Assembly (NCBI RefSeq): GCF_012927245.1
Contig: NZ_JABBGE010000002.1
Coordinates: 124,001 to 188,000, forward strand
Reading direction: 5' to 3'
DNA length: 64,000 nt
Source: Streptomyces sp. R302
GTDB lineage: Bacteria; Actinomycetota; Actinomycetes; Streptomycetales; Streptomycetaceae
In this document: positions 18,907 through 29,890 of the stretch, piece by piece
How the letters are laid out: each line of letters starts with the position of its first letter
Numbering within the stretch: the stretch's first letter is position 1
Made by a program: the position numbers and the translations under genes
Notes under the pieces: model-generated
Seen by the model: only the letters and a program-made list of their open reading frames with translations
Told to the model about the DNA's origin: nothing
The model's database searches: none

Positions 18907-18912
18907 ATCCTA
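18907..18912 (-). promoter_or_regulatory. Candidate -10 of the gat operon promoter
   Basis: On the minus strand TAGGAT fits the Streptomyces -10 consensus and would place the start site about 33 nt upstream of the gatC ATG. The -35 is poor, which is common in this genus. Confidence 0.4.
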
Positions 18913-18955
18913 TGGGGCCCGCACCGCTCCCCGTGAAACGGACGGCCCCGAGAAG

Positions 18956-18990
18956 CCCCCGAGCGGACCCGGAAGGGTCCGCTCAGGGGG
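18956..18990. terminator. Terminator hairpin after rmdB with GGGTCCGCTC repeats
   Basis: GAGCGGACCC (18961-18970) pairs perfectly with GGGTCCGCTC (18975-18984) around a GGAA loop, extended by CCCCC/GGGGG at 18956-18960 and 18986-18990. Two more direct copies of GGGTCCGCTC follow at 19009-19018 and 19031-19040. It lies 3' of the rmdB gene and upstream of the gat promoter. Confidence 0.75.
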
Positions 18991-19053
18991 TCTTCCGGCT
19001 TCTCCCGAGGGTCCGCTCACGTGGACTTCCGGGTCCGCTCGGGGGCATCCGGG

Positions 19054-21171
19054 TCACTGCACGACGTGTCCGGGGGTCGGGGCCGGGGCCTGCTCGGTCA
19101 CGGGGGCGGTGTCGACCGCCCGGTGCCAGCCGTGCTCGCCGCGGGCGCGCAGCCAGGCGGTGGTCTCGGCGGGCGGCATGGCGGCGGAGACCAGCCAGCC
19201 CTGGACGGCGTCGCAGCCCAGGTCGCGCAGCCGCTCCCAGGTCTCGTCGTCCTCGACGCCCTCGGCGACGACGAGCAGGCCGAGGGAGTGGGCGAGGTCG
19301 ACGGTGCAGCGGACGATCTCGGCGTCCTCGGTGTCGACGGCGAGCCGGGCGACGAAGGAGCGGTCGATCTTCAGCTCGCTGACCGGGAGCCGGCGCAGGT
19401 GGACGAGGGAGGAGTAGCCGGTGCCGAAGTCGTCCAGGGACATCTTGACGCCGTGGCCGGTGAGGCCGTTGAGGGTGTCGGCGGCGCGCTGGGGGTCCTC
19501 CAGGAGGACGTGTTCCGTTATCTCCAGCTGGAGGGAGCCGGCCGGGACGCCGTGGCGGGCGAGGCGGGCGGCGACGGCGCCGGCGAAGCCGGGGGTGTGG
19601 ACGTCGCGGGGCGAGACGTTGACGGCGACGGGCACCTCCAGGCCCTGGGCGCGCCAGCGGGCGACCTGGGCGAGGGCGGTCTCCAGGACGTACTCGGTGA
19701 GGTGCGGCATCAGTCCCGAGGACTCGGCGATGGCGATGAACTCGTCCGGTGGAACCTTTCCTCGCTCCGGGTGGACCCAGCGGACGAGGGCCTCCAGGCC
19801 GGCGACCTGGCCGTCGAAGCGGACCTTCGGCTGGTAGTGGAGCTCGACCTCGCCGGCGTCCAGGGCGCGGCGCAGGTCGCCGAGGAGGCCGAGGCGGTCG
19901 GGGGTGTTGGAGTCGCGCTTGGACTCGTACACCTCGACGCCGGTGCGGTCGCGCTTGGCCTGGTACATGGCGACGTCGGCGCGGCGCAGCAGGCCCTCGG
20001 CGTCGCGGGCGTGGTCGGGGTAGACGGCGACGCCGGCGCTGGCCTCCAGGACGAGGACGAGGCCGTCGAGGTCGAGCGGGGAGGAGAGTTCGGCGACGAG
20101 GTGGCGGGCGACGCGCTGGGCGCTGGTGGTGGAGTCGGCGACGGGCAGCAGGACGGCGAACTCGTCGCCGCCGAGCCGGGCGGCCTCGGCGCCGCGCGGC
20201 AGGGCGAGGCGGAGCCGGTCGGCGATCTGGAGGAGGAGCCGGTCGCCGGCGAGGTGGCCGAGGGTGTCGTTGACGGAGCGGAAGCGGTCGAGGTCGATGA
20301 GGACGAGGGCGGAGCGGGCCTGCTCCTCCTCGGCGTCCTCCAGGGCCGTCCAGGTGCGTTCCAGGAGCCACTGGCGGTTGGGGAGGCCGGTGAGGGGGTC
20401 CTTGAGCTGTTCCTCGGCGCGGGCGCGGGCGATCCAGAGGGTGGAGTCGAGGGCGATCAGCGGGATCGCGAAGAGCGGCAGGAGGATCGGGCGGGCGGCG
20501 GCGACGACGCAGATCAGCGGGGCGATGCCGAGGAGGGCGACGGCGACGAGCCCCTGGCGCAGGAGGGCGGTGCGGGCGACGGTGGGCAGGCCGCGGCCGG
20601 GCGGGGCGAGGGTGTACCACAGCAGCAGGCGGGTCGCGAGGAGGTAGGCGCCGGCCGCGAGGACGATCTCCGGGGCGTCGGCGATCCCCCAGTCGAGCGG
20701 CTGCCAGGGGCGGTCGACGCTGGGGACGTCGCCGAAGAGGGCGAGGACGAGGGCGGCGGCGCCGACGCCGAGGATGTCGGCGGCGCCGTGCAGCAGGCCC
20801 TGTCGCCAGCGGTGCCGGCGGGCGGCGCTGACGAGGACGACGACGGTGAGCGAGACGAGTCCGGCGGGGACCCAGCCGTACAGGAGGAGGACGGCGAGGG
20901 TGAGGGCGGCGCCGGAGCCGGTGCCGCCCCACCAGCGCTCGCGGCCGAGGGCGACGAGGTGGCCGACGATGAACCCGGTGAGGAGGGCGAGGGACCAGCC
21001 GGCGACGCCGCCGGGGAAGAGCGGGTGACCGGAGGTCAGGGCCCGCTGGAGGCCGGTGACGAGCACGGCGGCCGCCGTGGCCAGCACGGCGGCGGGCAGG
21101 CCGGTGAAGCCCGCGGGGAGCACCCGGCCACGCGGCCGTGACACCGGTGCGGCACTCTCGGTCGGTTCCAT
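19054..21171 (-). CDS. rmdB: Membrane GGDEF-EAL c-di-GMP signalling protein (RmdB-like)
   Basis: A 705-aa protein: an N-terminal block of several TM helices (about 20-260), a GGDEF domain with intact LGGDEFAVLLP near residue 333, and an EAL domain with intact GLEALVRW near 458 plus the later DDFGTGYSSL and ELKIDRSFV motifs. No RxxD I-site precedes GGDEF. Its place between ligA and gatCAB matches Streptomyces RmdB (SCO5495), a c-di-GMP phosphodiesterase that affects aerial development; the symbol rests on this synteny and layout. I prefer ATG 21171, which AGAGGG precedes by 6 nt, over the GTG 15 nt upstream. Confidence 0.9.
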   Translation of the reverse strand: MEPTESAAPVSRPRGRVLPAGFTGLPAAVLATAAAVLVTGLQRALTSGHPLFPGGVAGWSLALLTGFIVGHLVALGRERWWGGTGSGAALTLAVLLLYGWVPAGLVSLTVVVLVSAARRHRWRQGLLHGAADILGVGAAALVLALFGDVPSVDRPWQPLDWGIADAPEIVLAAGAYLLATRLLLWYTLAPPGRGLPTVARTALLRQGLVAVALLGIAPLICVVAAARPILLPLFAIPLIALDSTLWIARARAEEQLKDPLTGLPNRQWLLERTWTALEDAEEEQARSALVLIDLDRFRSVNDTLGHLAGDRLLLQIADRLRLALPRGAEAARLGGDEFAVLLPVADSTTSAQRVARHLVAELSSPLDLDGLVLVLEASAGVAVYPDHARDAEGLLRRADVAMYQAKRDRTGVEVYESKRDSNTPDRLGLLGDLRRALDAGEVELHYQPKVRFDGQVAGLEALVRWVHPERGKVPPDEFIAIAESSGLMPHLTEYVLETALAQVARWRAQGLEVPVAVNVSPRDVHTPGFAGAVAARLARHGVPAGSLQLEITEHVLLEDPQRAADTLNGLTGHGVKMSLDDFGTGYSSLVHLRRLPVSELKIDRSFVARLAVDTEDAEIVRCTVDLAHSLGLLVVAEGVEDDETWERLRDLGCDAVQGWLVSAAMPPAETTAWLRARGEHGWHRAVDTAPVTEQAPAPTPGHVVQ

Positions 21172-21493
21172 TCCCGTCCCTCTCACAGGCGGCGGTGCCG
21201 TCGCTGTCCGATGGGCCGCGGCGAGGCGGCCGTGGTGGCGTCCGGCCGCCGCTCGTACGCCCCGCCGGCTTCGGGGCGGGGCGCATGGCGCGGGGCCGTT
21301 CGTCCGGTCGCACGGCCGCGCAGAGCCCTCGCGCGGCGGTGCGGGACGAGACGCACGGTCACCACACTAGGCCGCCGAGGGCGCCGAGGGGCAGCGCTCT
21401 CCCTCTCTTGCCCGAATGCGACCTGGCCACCCGTAACGATCTGGTATGCGCCGAACGGGTGAGCTTCCGGGGGCGGGAAGGAGCCCTTGAGGG
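21172..21493. other. Intergenic region upstream of rmdB
   Basis: 322 bp without a gene. On the minus strand TAGTGT at 21369-21364 fits a -10 and would give a roughly 190-nt rmdB leader. I see no clear terminator for ligA and no repeat. Confidence 0.4.
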
Positions 21494-23728
<2,235 letters not shown>

Positions 23729-24727
23729 TCACTCTGGGTTGTCCGCGAGCGATCTCGCCGCCCGGGCGCAGTGGGCGAGCGCCGCCCGGGCGTACGCGGG
23801 CGAGGCGCCCGCGAGCCCGCACGTCGGGGTGACGACCACGGACTCGGCGAGAGTCCCCGGATTCAGCCCCAGCCTGCGCCACAGCGTCCTGACACCCATG
23901 ACGCTACCTCCCGGGTCCGACAATGCCGTGTCGGTGGACGGCACCACACCGGCGAAGAGCTTCGTGCCGGCCTCCGCGGCCTCGCCGATCGGCTCCTCGT
24001 CACGTTCGGTGAGCAGCCCGAAGTCGAACGAGACGCCGGCGGCCCCGGCCCGGCGCAGCAGCCCGAAGGGCACGCCGGGGGCGCAGGAGTGGACGGTGAC
24101 GGGCCCGTCGTGGGCGCCGATCACGTCCCGCAGGGCTGCCTCGACGACCTGCCGGTCGACGGCCCGGTACGTGCGGTAGCCGGAGGCCGTACGGACCTGG
24201 CCGAGGAGGACCGAGGTCAGCGAGGGCTCGTCGAGCTGGAGCACGATCCTGGCGCCGGGGACGCGCCTGGCGACGTCGGCGAGGTGCTCGCGCACGCCCT
24301 CGGCGAGGGAGGCGGCGAGGTCGCGGCAGGCGCCGGCGTCGCCGAGGGCGGCCTCTCCGCCGCGGAGTTCCAGGGCGGCGGCGAGCGTCCACGGCCCGAC
24401 GGCCTGGACCTTGAGCGGGCCCTCGTACCCCTGGGTGAACTCCTCCAGGGCGTCGAGGTCCTCGCCGAGCCAGGAGCGGGCGCGGCGGGTGTCGCGGCCG
24501 GGCCGGTCGCTGATCCGCCAGCCGCTGGGCTCCACGTGCGCGTACAGGTCGACGAGCATGCCGAGGGTGCGGCCGATCATGTCGGCGCCGGGGCCCCGGG
24601 CGGGCAGCTCGGCGAGGAAGGGGAAGTCCTCGAAGGAGCCGGTGACGGTCTTGGCGGCCTCGCGGGCGTCGCCGCCGGGCAGGGACCCGACGCCGGTGGC
24701 CGGGCCCCACTGTGCGATGTCGTTCAT
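23729..24727 (-). CDS. MetE C-terminal-like (cobalamin-independent methionine synthase family) protein
   Basis: A 332-aa single-domain protein of the UROD/MetE-C barrel superfamily. It begins GPATGVGSLPGGDAREAAKT, with the family's TGxGSxP opening, and contains QLDEPSL and VHSCAPGVPFGLL, matching the barrel motifs around the metal site, and VTPTCGLAG near the end with a conserved Cys. It is half the length of true MetE and lacks the N-terminal barrel, so it is unlikely to be the main methionine synthase. Actinobacterial members sit next to ligA; the actual methyl transfer is unknown. It is 33 bp downstream of the ligA start region on the opposite side and is 7 bp from the SDR gene. Confidence 0.85.
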   Translation of the reverse strand: MNDIAQWGPATGVGSLPGGDAREAAKTVTGSFEDFPFLAELPARGPGADMIGRTLGMLVDLYAHVEPSGWRISDRPGRDTRRARSWLGEDLDALEEFTQGYEGPLKVQAVGPWTLAAALELRGGEAALGDAGACRDLAASLAEGVREHLADVARRVPGARIVLQLDEPSLTSVLLGQVRTASGYRTYRAVDRQVVEAALRDVIGAHDGPVTVHSCAPGVPFGLLRRAGAAGVSFDFGLLTERDEEPIGEAAEAGTKLFAGVVPSTDTALSDPGGSVMGVRTLWRRLGLNPGTLAESVVVTPTCGLAGASPAYARAALAHCARAARSLADNPE

Positions 24728-24734
24728 GAGGGGG

Positions 24735-25424
24735 CTACCGTCCCGGACGAACCGTCAGGTCATTGACCTCGGCGTCGCGCGGAAGGTCGAGGGCCATCAC
24801 GATCGTCGTCGCCACGGACTCCGGATCGATCCACTTCGCGGGGTCGTACTCCTTGCCCTCCTGCTGGTGCACCTTGGCCTGCATGGGGCTGGCGGTGCGG
24901 CCGGGGTAGACGGAGGTGACGCGGACGCCGTTGCCGTGCTCCTCGTGGCGCAGCGAGTCGGCGAGCGCCTTCAGGCCGTGCTTGGAGGCGGCGTACGCGC
25001 TCCACTCGGCGTGCGCGTTCAGCCCGGCGCCGGAGTTCACGAAGAGGACGTGCCCCTGGGAGAGGCGCAGCTGCGGCAGGAAGTGCCGGGTCAGCTCGGC
25101 GGGGGCGATCAGGTTGACGTTCAGCTGGTGGTGCCAGGCCTTGGGCGTCAGCTCCCCCACCCCGCCGAGGTCGACGACACCGGCGACGTGCAGCAGCGAG
25201 TCGACCCGGTCGGGCAGGCTCTGGTGCGAGAACGCCCAGGAGAGCCGGTCCGGGTCCGCGAGGTCCCCGACGAGCGTCCGGGCGCCGGGGAACTCCGCCG
25301 CCAACTCCTTCGCCCGCCCCGCGTCGCGCGCGTGCAGCACGAGCTCGTCCCCGCGCGCGTGCAACCGCCGCGCGACGGCCGCGCCGATGCCGGAACCGGC
25401 CCCGGTGATCACATGAGTAGCCAT
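24735..25424 (-). CDS. Short-chain dehydrogenase/reductase (SDR)
   Basis: A 229-aa classical SDR, a cytoplasmic NAD(P)-dependent oxidoreductase. Visible are the cofactor loop TGAGSGIG at residues 7-14, the active-site Ser in VNSGAG and the YxxxK pair in YAASKHGLKAL; HVAGVVD replaces the usual NAG motif. I chose ATG 25424; an ATG 9 nt upstream (MVPM) is possible. It lies 16 bp after the LOG-family gene on the same strand. Substrate unknown. Confidence 0.9.
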   Translation of the reverse strand: MATHVITGAGSGIGAAVARRLHARGDELVLHARDAGRAKELAAEFPGARTLVGDLADPDRLSWAFSHQSLPDRVDSLLHVAGVVDLGGVGELTPKAWHHQLNVNLIAPAELTRHFLPQLRLSQGHVLFVNSGAGLNAHAEWSAYAASKHGLKALADSLRHEEHGNGVRVTSVYPGRTASPMQAKVHQQEGKEYDPAKWIDPESVATTIVMALDLPRDAEVNDLTVRPGR

Positions 25425-25440
25425 GGGCACCATCGTCCCA

Positions 25441-26012
25441 TCAGCGGGCGGCGATCTCGCTCTCCAGGTGGGCGAGGGCCGCCGGGCCGTCCTCGGCGAA
25501 GAAGGCGAGGTCGGCGAGGGGGCGGGGGAGGAAGCCCTCGTCCTCCATGCGCCGGAACTGGAGCTTGAGGCCGTCGTAGAAGCCGGCGGTGTTGAGGAAG
25601 ACGACGGGCTTGGTGTGCTTGCCGTGCTTCTTCAGTTCCAGGATCTCGGTGGCCTCGTCGAGGGTGCCGGTGCCGCCGGCCATGACGACGATCGCGTCGG
25701 ACTTGGCGAGGAGGAGCGCCTTCCTCCCCCACTGCCTAAAGGGCGTGGGAGGTACCCCCAGGCGAGGTCCTTCGTGATGGTCATCTCGTCGGCGTCCGTG
25801 CGGGCCTTGGCGGCGAGGAAGTCGACGGAGACGCCGACGAGGCGGCCGCCGGCCTCCTGGACGCCGTCCGCGACGACCTTCATCAGTCCGGTGTCGGAGC
25901 CGCCCCAGACGAGGGTGTGGTCCGCCTTGCCGAGGAGGCGGGCGAAGTCGCGGGCGGGGGCGGTGTAGCGCTCGTCCAGGTCGGCGGCGGAGAGGAAGAC
26001 GCAGATGTTCAT
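25441..26012 (-). pseudogene. LOG-family (TIGR00730) cytokinin-riboside hydrolase-like gene, frame-disrupted
   Basis: The two halves of a LOG/TIGR00730 Rossmann protein lie in different frames. The 5' half (ATG 26012, MNICVFLSAADL) carries VWGGSDTGLMKVVADG and ends in MTITKDLA; the 3' half resumes with KALLLAKSDAIVVMAGGTGTLDE and runs to the stop at 25441. Between them sits a 39-bp palindromic element (25723-25761). Relative to the expected DLAERKALL join, the net gain is about 32 nt, so the frame shifts. One extra G in the element's G5 run would restore the frame, so a sequencing error or slippage is possible. The family releases N6-modified adenine or AMP-type bases. The shifted frame also gains a TTA codon. 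Confidence 0.75.
25723..25761. repeat. Short palindromic insertion element
   Basis: CCTCCCCCACTGCC (from 25723) faces GGGCGTGGGAGG (to 25752), followed by TACCCCCAG. CCTCCCAC/GTGGGAGG arms and the flanking TACC/CCC tail match a short repeat that I remember as common in Streptomyces intergenic regions. Here it lies inside a coding sequence. Confidence 0.65.
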
Positions 26013-26129
26013 GCCGACACCGTAGGGCGCGGGATTCCGCGTACTGCCCTGACCTGCGGTTTTCGAGACTCTTCGGGAAATCCCCGGCCGCGGCGATGAG
26101 TTCCGGTGCGTCCGTCGGTCTGCCCTGCC

Positions 26130-26702
26130 ATGGACGAGGTGAAGACGGTCGTGTCACGGGACGGGACGCCGATCGCGTACGCGCGGTACGGGGCGGGGGC
26201 CGCGGGCGGGCCCGCGGTGGTGCTGGTGGGCGGGGGCCCGGGGGCGGACGGCGGTGAGGTGCCGCTCGCCCGGCTGCTGGCCCGGAGCCACCCCGTGTAC
26301 GTGTACGACCGCCGGGGGCACGGCGGGAGCGGCTACGCGATCGAGCGGGAGGTCGAGGACCTGGCGGCGGTGCTCGCGGCGGCCGGTCCCGGGGCGGCGG
26401 TGCACGGCACCGGGACGGGCGGGGTGCTCGCGCTGGCCGCCGCGGCGGCGGGGGTGCCCGTGACGGCCGTGTCGGTGTTCGAGCCGCCGTACGACGGGCT
26501 CCGGCCCGTGCCCGAGGTCCACGCGCGCGTGCTGGTCGTCGACGGGGGCGCGAGCCCGGCGCCGGTGCGGCGGGCGGCCCGGGAGCTGACGGCACGGCTG
26601 CCCCGCGCCCGGCACCGGACGCTGACGGGGCAGACCCACGAGGTGGCGCCCCATGTGCTGGCGCCGGTCCTCGCGGAGTTCGTGGCGGAGCTCGCGGAGT
26701 GA
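26130..26702 (+). CDS. Small alpha/beta hydrolase-fold protein lacking the nucleophile
   Basis: A 190-aa alpha/beta-hydrolase homologue, shorter than the usual 250-290 aa and apparently lacking the cap domain. The oxyanion-side motif VYVYDRRGHGGSG is typical, and the late His appears in TGQTHEVAPH. Where hydrolases have GxSxG, this protein has HGTGTGG, aligning Gly with the nucleophilic Ser. I infer it is not a Ser hydrolase. ATG 26130 gives MDEVKTVVSRDGTPIAYARY, the normal family start. It is divergent from the LOG gene and convergent with mnmA. Function unknown. Confidence 0.8.
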   Translation: MDEVKTVVSRDGTPIAYARYGAGAAGGPAVVLVGGGPGADGGEVPLARLLARSHPVYVYDRRGHGGSGYAIEREVEDLAAVLAAAGPGAAVHGTGTGGVLALAAAAAGVPVTAVSVFEPPYDGLRPVPEVHARVLVVDGGASPAPVRRAARELTARLPRARHRTLTGQTHEVAPHVLAPVLAEFVAELAE

Positions 26703-26718
26703 GGCGGAGCTCCGGCCG

Positions 26719-27843
26719 CTACGCGGGCGCGGCGGCCGTGCGGCGTACCGTCGTGGCGATCGTCGCCGAGCCCACCACGCGCGTGCCGGCGTAGAGGACG
26801 ATGGCCTGGCCCGGGGCGACGCCCCGGACGGGCTCGTCGAAGGTGACCTTCAGTTCGCCGTCCTCCAGGGCCGCGCTCACCTCGGTCTCGCCGCCGTGGG
26901 CGCGGAGCTGGGCGGTGTAGCGGCCGGGGCCCTCGGGGGCGGTGCCGCACCAGCGGGGCTTGATCGCGGTGAGGGCGGTGACGTCGAGCGCCTCGGCGGG
27001 GCCGACGGTGACCGTGTTGTTCACGGGCGAGATGTCGAGGACGTAGCGGGGCTTGCCGTCGGCGGCCGGGTGGCCGATGCGGAGGCCCTTGCGCTGGCCG
27101 ATCGTGAAGCCGTACGCGCCCTCGTGGGTGCCGAGCTTCTCGCCGGACTCGTCGACGATGTCGCCCTCCGCCTTGCCGAGGCGGGTCGCGAGGAAGCCCT
27201 GGGTGTCGCCGTCGGCGATGAAGCAGATGTCGTGGCTGTCGGGCTTCTTGGCGACGGCGAGGCCGCGCCGCTCGGCCTCGGCCCGGATCTCGTCCTTGGT
27301 GGTGAGGGTGTCGCCGAGCGGGAACATCGCGTGGGCGAGCTGCTGCTCGTCGAGGACGCCGAGGACGTACGACTGGTCCTTGGCCATGTCGGAGGCGCGG
27401 TGCAGCTCTCGGGTGCCGTCCCCGTTCAGGACGACGGTGGCGTAGTGGCCGGTGCAGACGGCGTCGAAGCCGAGGGCGAGCGCCTTGTCGAGGAGCGCGG
27501 CGAACTTGATCTTCTCGTTGCAGCGCAGGCACGGGTTGGGCGTGCGGCCCGCCTCGTACTCGGCGACGAAGTCGTCGACGACGTCGGCGCGGAAGCGCTC
27601 GGCGAGGTCCCACACGTAGAACGGGATGCCGATGACGTCGGCGGCGCGGCGCGCGTCGCGCGAGTCCTCGATGGTGCAGCAGCCGCGGGCTCCGGTGCGG
27701 AAGGACTGCGGGTTCGCGGAGAGCGCGAGGTGCACGCCGGTGACGTCGTGGCCGGCCTCGACGGCTCGGGCGGCGGCGACGGCGGAGTCCACGCCGCCGG
27801 ACATGGCGGCGAGGACGCGAAGGGGGCGCGGAGTCTCAGTCAT
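26719..27843 (-). CDS. mnmA: tRNA-specific 2-thiouridylase MnmA
   Basis: A 374-aa MnmA (TrmU) that thiolates U34 of tRNA(Lys/Glu/Gln). The PP-loop SGGVDS is at residues 15-20; catalytic cysteines lie in [12 protein letters not shown] and [21 protein letters not shown] is the strongly conserved central motif. ATG 27843 is chosen because the upstream frame is non-coding and overlaps the divergent amidase. The sulfur would come from a cysteine desulfurase such as the one encoded about 1 kb away. Confidence 0.96.
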   Translation of the reverse strand: MTETPRPLRVLAAMSGGVDSAVAAARAVEAGHDVTGVHLALSANPQSFRTGARGCCTIEDSRDARRAADVIGIPFYVWDLAERFRADVVDDFVAEYEAGRTPNPCLRCNEKIKFAALLDKALALGFDAVCTGHYATVVLNGDGTRELHRASDMAKDQSYVLGVLDEQQLAHAMFPLGDTLTTKDEIRAEAERRGLAVAKKPDSHDICFIADGDTQGFLATRLGKAEGDIVDESGEKLGTHEGAYGFTIGQRKGLRIGHPAADGKPRYVLDISPVNNTVTVGPAEALDVTALTAIKPRWCGTAPEGPGRYTAQLRAHGGETEVSAALEDGELKVTFDEPVRGVAPGQAIVLYAGTRVVGSATIATTVRRTAAAPA

Positions 27844-27904
27844 AGCCCTACCAGGGTACGGGGCGGCGGGAACCGCGCGGCCGGGACCGAGCGTTCCGGT
27901 AGGC

Positions 27905-28600
27905 ATGGGGAGCGAGAACGGCGCGAAGAAGGCCGGAAAGAAGCGGGGGGTGCGCCGCCGCACCGTGCTGATCGGCGGCGGCGCCGCCGTGGCGGGCACG
28001 GCGGTCCTGGCGCGCGAGGAGCTGGCGCGGGCCTGGTGGCGGCTGCCGGGGATGGCGAAGCCGCGCACGGACGGGGAGCTGGACCACGAGCCGGCCGAGT
28101 GGACGGCGGCGCACCAGGCGAACTGGCGGCGGGCGGACCGGCCGGACGACTACACGATCGACCGGGTGGTGATCCATGTCGTGCAGGGCTCGTACACGAC
28201 GGCGCTGAAGGTCTTCCGCAATCCGCTGCACGGGGCGGCCACGCACTACGTGGTCCGCAAGGACGGGCACGTGGCGCAGATGATCCGGGAGCTCGACGTG
28301 GCCTTCCACGCCGGGAACCGGGACATGAACGAGCGGAGCGTCGGCATCGAGCACGAGGGCTTCGTGGACCGGCCGCAGGACTTCACGGCGGAGATGTACG
28401 CGGGCTCGGCGCGGCTGACGGCGGACATCTGCCGGCGGCACGGGATACCGGCGGACCGGGAGCACATCATCGGGCACGTCGAGGTCGAGGGCACCGACCA
28501 CACCGATCCCGGCCCGCACTGGGACTGGGACCGGTATCTGGGGCTGGTGCGGCGGGAGCTGACGAAGCCGGCGCCCTCGGCGGAGCCGCGGTCTAGCTGA
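27905..28600 (+). CDS. Exported N-acetylmuramoyl-L-alanine amidase (Amidase_2/PGRP)
   Basis: A 231-aa cell-wall amidase. The N-terminus has a basic region with a twin-arginine-like [10 protein letters not shown] followed by a hydrophobic segment, so Tat export is likely. The Amidase_2 domain (about 70-215) has zinc ligands in [21 protein letters not shown] and DHTDPGPHW. It cleaves the bond between muramic acid and the peptide. ATG 27905 has only a weak ribosome site. Its stop overlaps the end of the convergent cysteine desulfurase gene by 8 bp. Confidence 0.9.
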   Translation: MGSENGAKKAGKKRGVRRRTVLIGGGAAVAGTAVLAREELARAWWRLPGMAKPRTDGELDHEPAEWTAAHQANWRRADRPDDYTIDRVVIHVVQGSYTTALKVFRNPLHGAATHYVVRKDGHVAQMIRELDVAFHAGNRDMNERSVGIEHEGFVDRPQDFTAEMYAGSARLTADICRRHGIPADREHIIGHVEVEGTDHTDPGPHWDWDRYLGLVRRELTKPAPSAEPRSS

Positions 28601-29756
28601 GGCCGGCGGTCCTGGCGCGTTCCACGGCGGGGCCGATGGCGTCGGCGACGGCCTTCACGTCCTCCTCGGTGGAGGTGTGGCCGAGGGAGAAGCGGAGGGT
28701 GCCGCGGGCCAGGTCGGGGTCGGCGCCGGTGGCGAGGAGGACGTGGCTGGGCTGGGCGATGCCGGCGGTGCAGGCGGAGCCGGTGGAGCAGGCGATGCCG
28801 GCGGCGTCGAGGAGGAGGAGCAGGGAGTCGCCCTCGCAGCCGGGGAAGGTGAAGTGGGCGTTGGCGGGGAGCCGGTCGTCCGGGTCGCCGCCGAGGACCG
28901 CGTCGGGGACGGCCGTACGGACGGCGGTGACGAGCGCGTCGCGCAGGGCGCCGATCTCGCGGGCGAAGGCCTCCTGCCCCTCGGTGGCGAGGCGGGCGGC
29001 GGTGGCGAAGGCGGCGACGGCGGGGACGTCGAGGGTGCCGGAGCGGACGTGCCGCTCCTGGCCGCCGCCGTGCAGCACGGGGACGGGGGTGTGCTCGCGG
29101 CCGAGGAGCAGGGCGCCGATGCCGTACGGGCCGCCGATCTTGTGGCCGGAGACGGTCATGGCGGCGAGCCCGGAGGCGGCGAAGTCGACCGGGAGCTGGC
29201 CGACGGCCTGGACGGCGTCGGCGTGCAGCGGGACGCCGAACTCGGCTGCGGTGTCGACGAGCGCGCGGACCGGCATGACGGTGCCGATCTCGTTGTTGGC
29301 CCACATCACGGTGGCGAGGGCGACGGACTCCGGGTCGCGGGCGATCGCCTCGCGCAGCGCCTCGGGGTGGACCCTGCCGTACGCGTCGACCGGCAGGTAC
29401 TCGACCTCGGCGCCCTCGTGGCCGGCGAGCCAGTCGACGGCGTCGAGGACGGCGTGGTGCTCGACGGGGCTGGCGAGGACGCGGGTGCGGCGCGGGTCGG
29501 CGGCGCGGCGGGACCAGTAGAGGCCCTTCACGGCGAGGTTGTCGGCCTCGGTGCCGCCGGAGGTGAACACCACCTCGCTGGGGCGGGCGCCGAGCGCGGC
29601 GGCGAGGGTCTCGCGGCCCTCCTCGACGGTCCGCCGGGCGCGCCGCCCGGCGGCGTGCAGGGACGAGGCGTTGCCCGTGACGGCGAGGTGGGCGGTCATC
29701 GCCTCGATCGCCTCGGGGAGCATGGGCGTGGTCGCGGCGTGGTCGAGGTAAGCCAT
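28593..29756 (-). CDS. Cysteine desulfurase (IscS/NifS-like)
   Basis: A 387-aa PLP enzyme converting Cys to Ala and enzyme-bound persulfide for Fe-S clusters and thio-tRNA. Start [12 protein letters not shown] is classic. PLP-Lys is in [11 protein letters not shown] near residue 203; the sulfur-carrying Cys lies in [11 protein letters not shown] near 322-328. Length is normal. It is separated from mnmA by one divergent amidase gene, an association seen widely in actinobacteria and consistent with sulfur delivery to MnmA. A 25-bp tandem repeat lies just upstream. Confidence 0.95.
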   Translation of the reverse strand: MAYLDHAATTPMLPEAIEAMTAHLAVTGNASSLHAAGRRARRTVEEGRETLAAALGARPSEVVFTSGGTEADNLAVKGLYWSRRAADPRRTRVLASPVEHHAVLDAVDWLAGHEGAEVEYLPVDAYGRVHPEALREAIARDPESVALATVMWANNEIGTVMPVRALVDTAAEFGVPLHADAVQAVGQLPVDFAASGLAAMTVSGHKIGGPYGIGALLLGREHTPVPVLHGGGQERHVRSGTLDVPAVAAFATAARLATEGQEAFAREIGALRDALVTAVRTAVPDAVLGGDPDDRLPANAHFTFPGCEGDSLLLLLDAAGIACSTGSACTAGIAQPSHVLLATGADPDLARGTLRFSLGHTSTEEDVKAVADAIGPAVERARTAGLS

Positions 29757-29772
29757 GGTGGGTCGATTCTAC

Positions 29773-29889
29773 GAGCCCGCCCGCGACACTCCCGTACGAG
29801 CCCGGCCACGGCACTCCCGTACGAGCCCGGCCGCGACTCGTCCCTGTGGGCCCGGCCGCGGCTCGTCCCTGCGGGCCAGGCCCCCGGGG
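29773..29889. repeat. 25-bp tandem repeat, four units plus a partial
   Basis: Units at 29773-29797, 29798-29822, 29823-29847 and 29848-29872, each beginning GAGCCCG or GGGCCCG and ending TCCCGTAC or TCCCTGY, then a partial unit from 29873. Units 1-2 and 3-4 form two closer pairs. It fills the gap between the cysteine desulfurase start and the thioesterase stop. Confidence 0.85.
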
Positions 29890-29890
29890 C

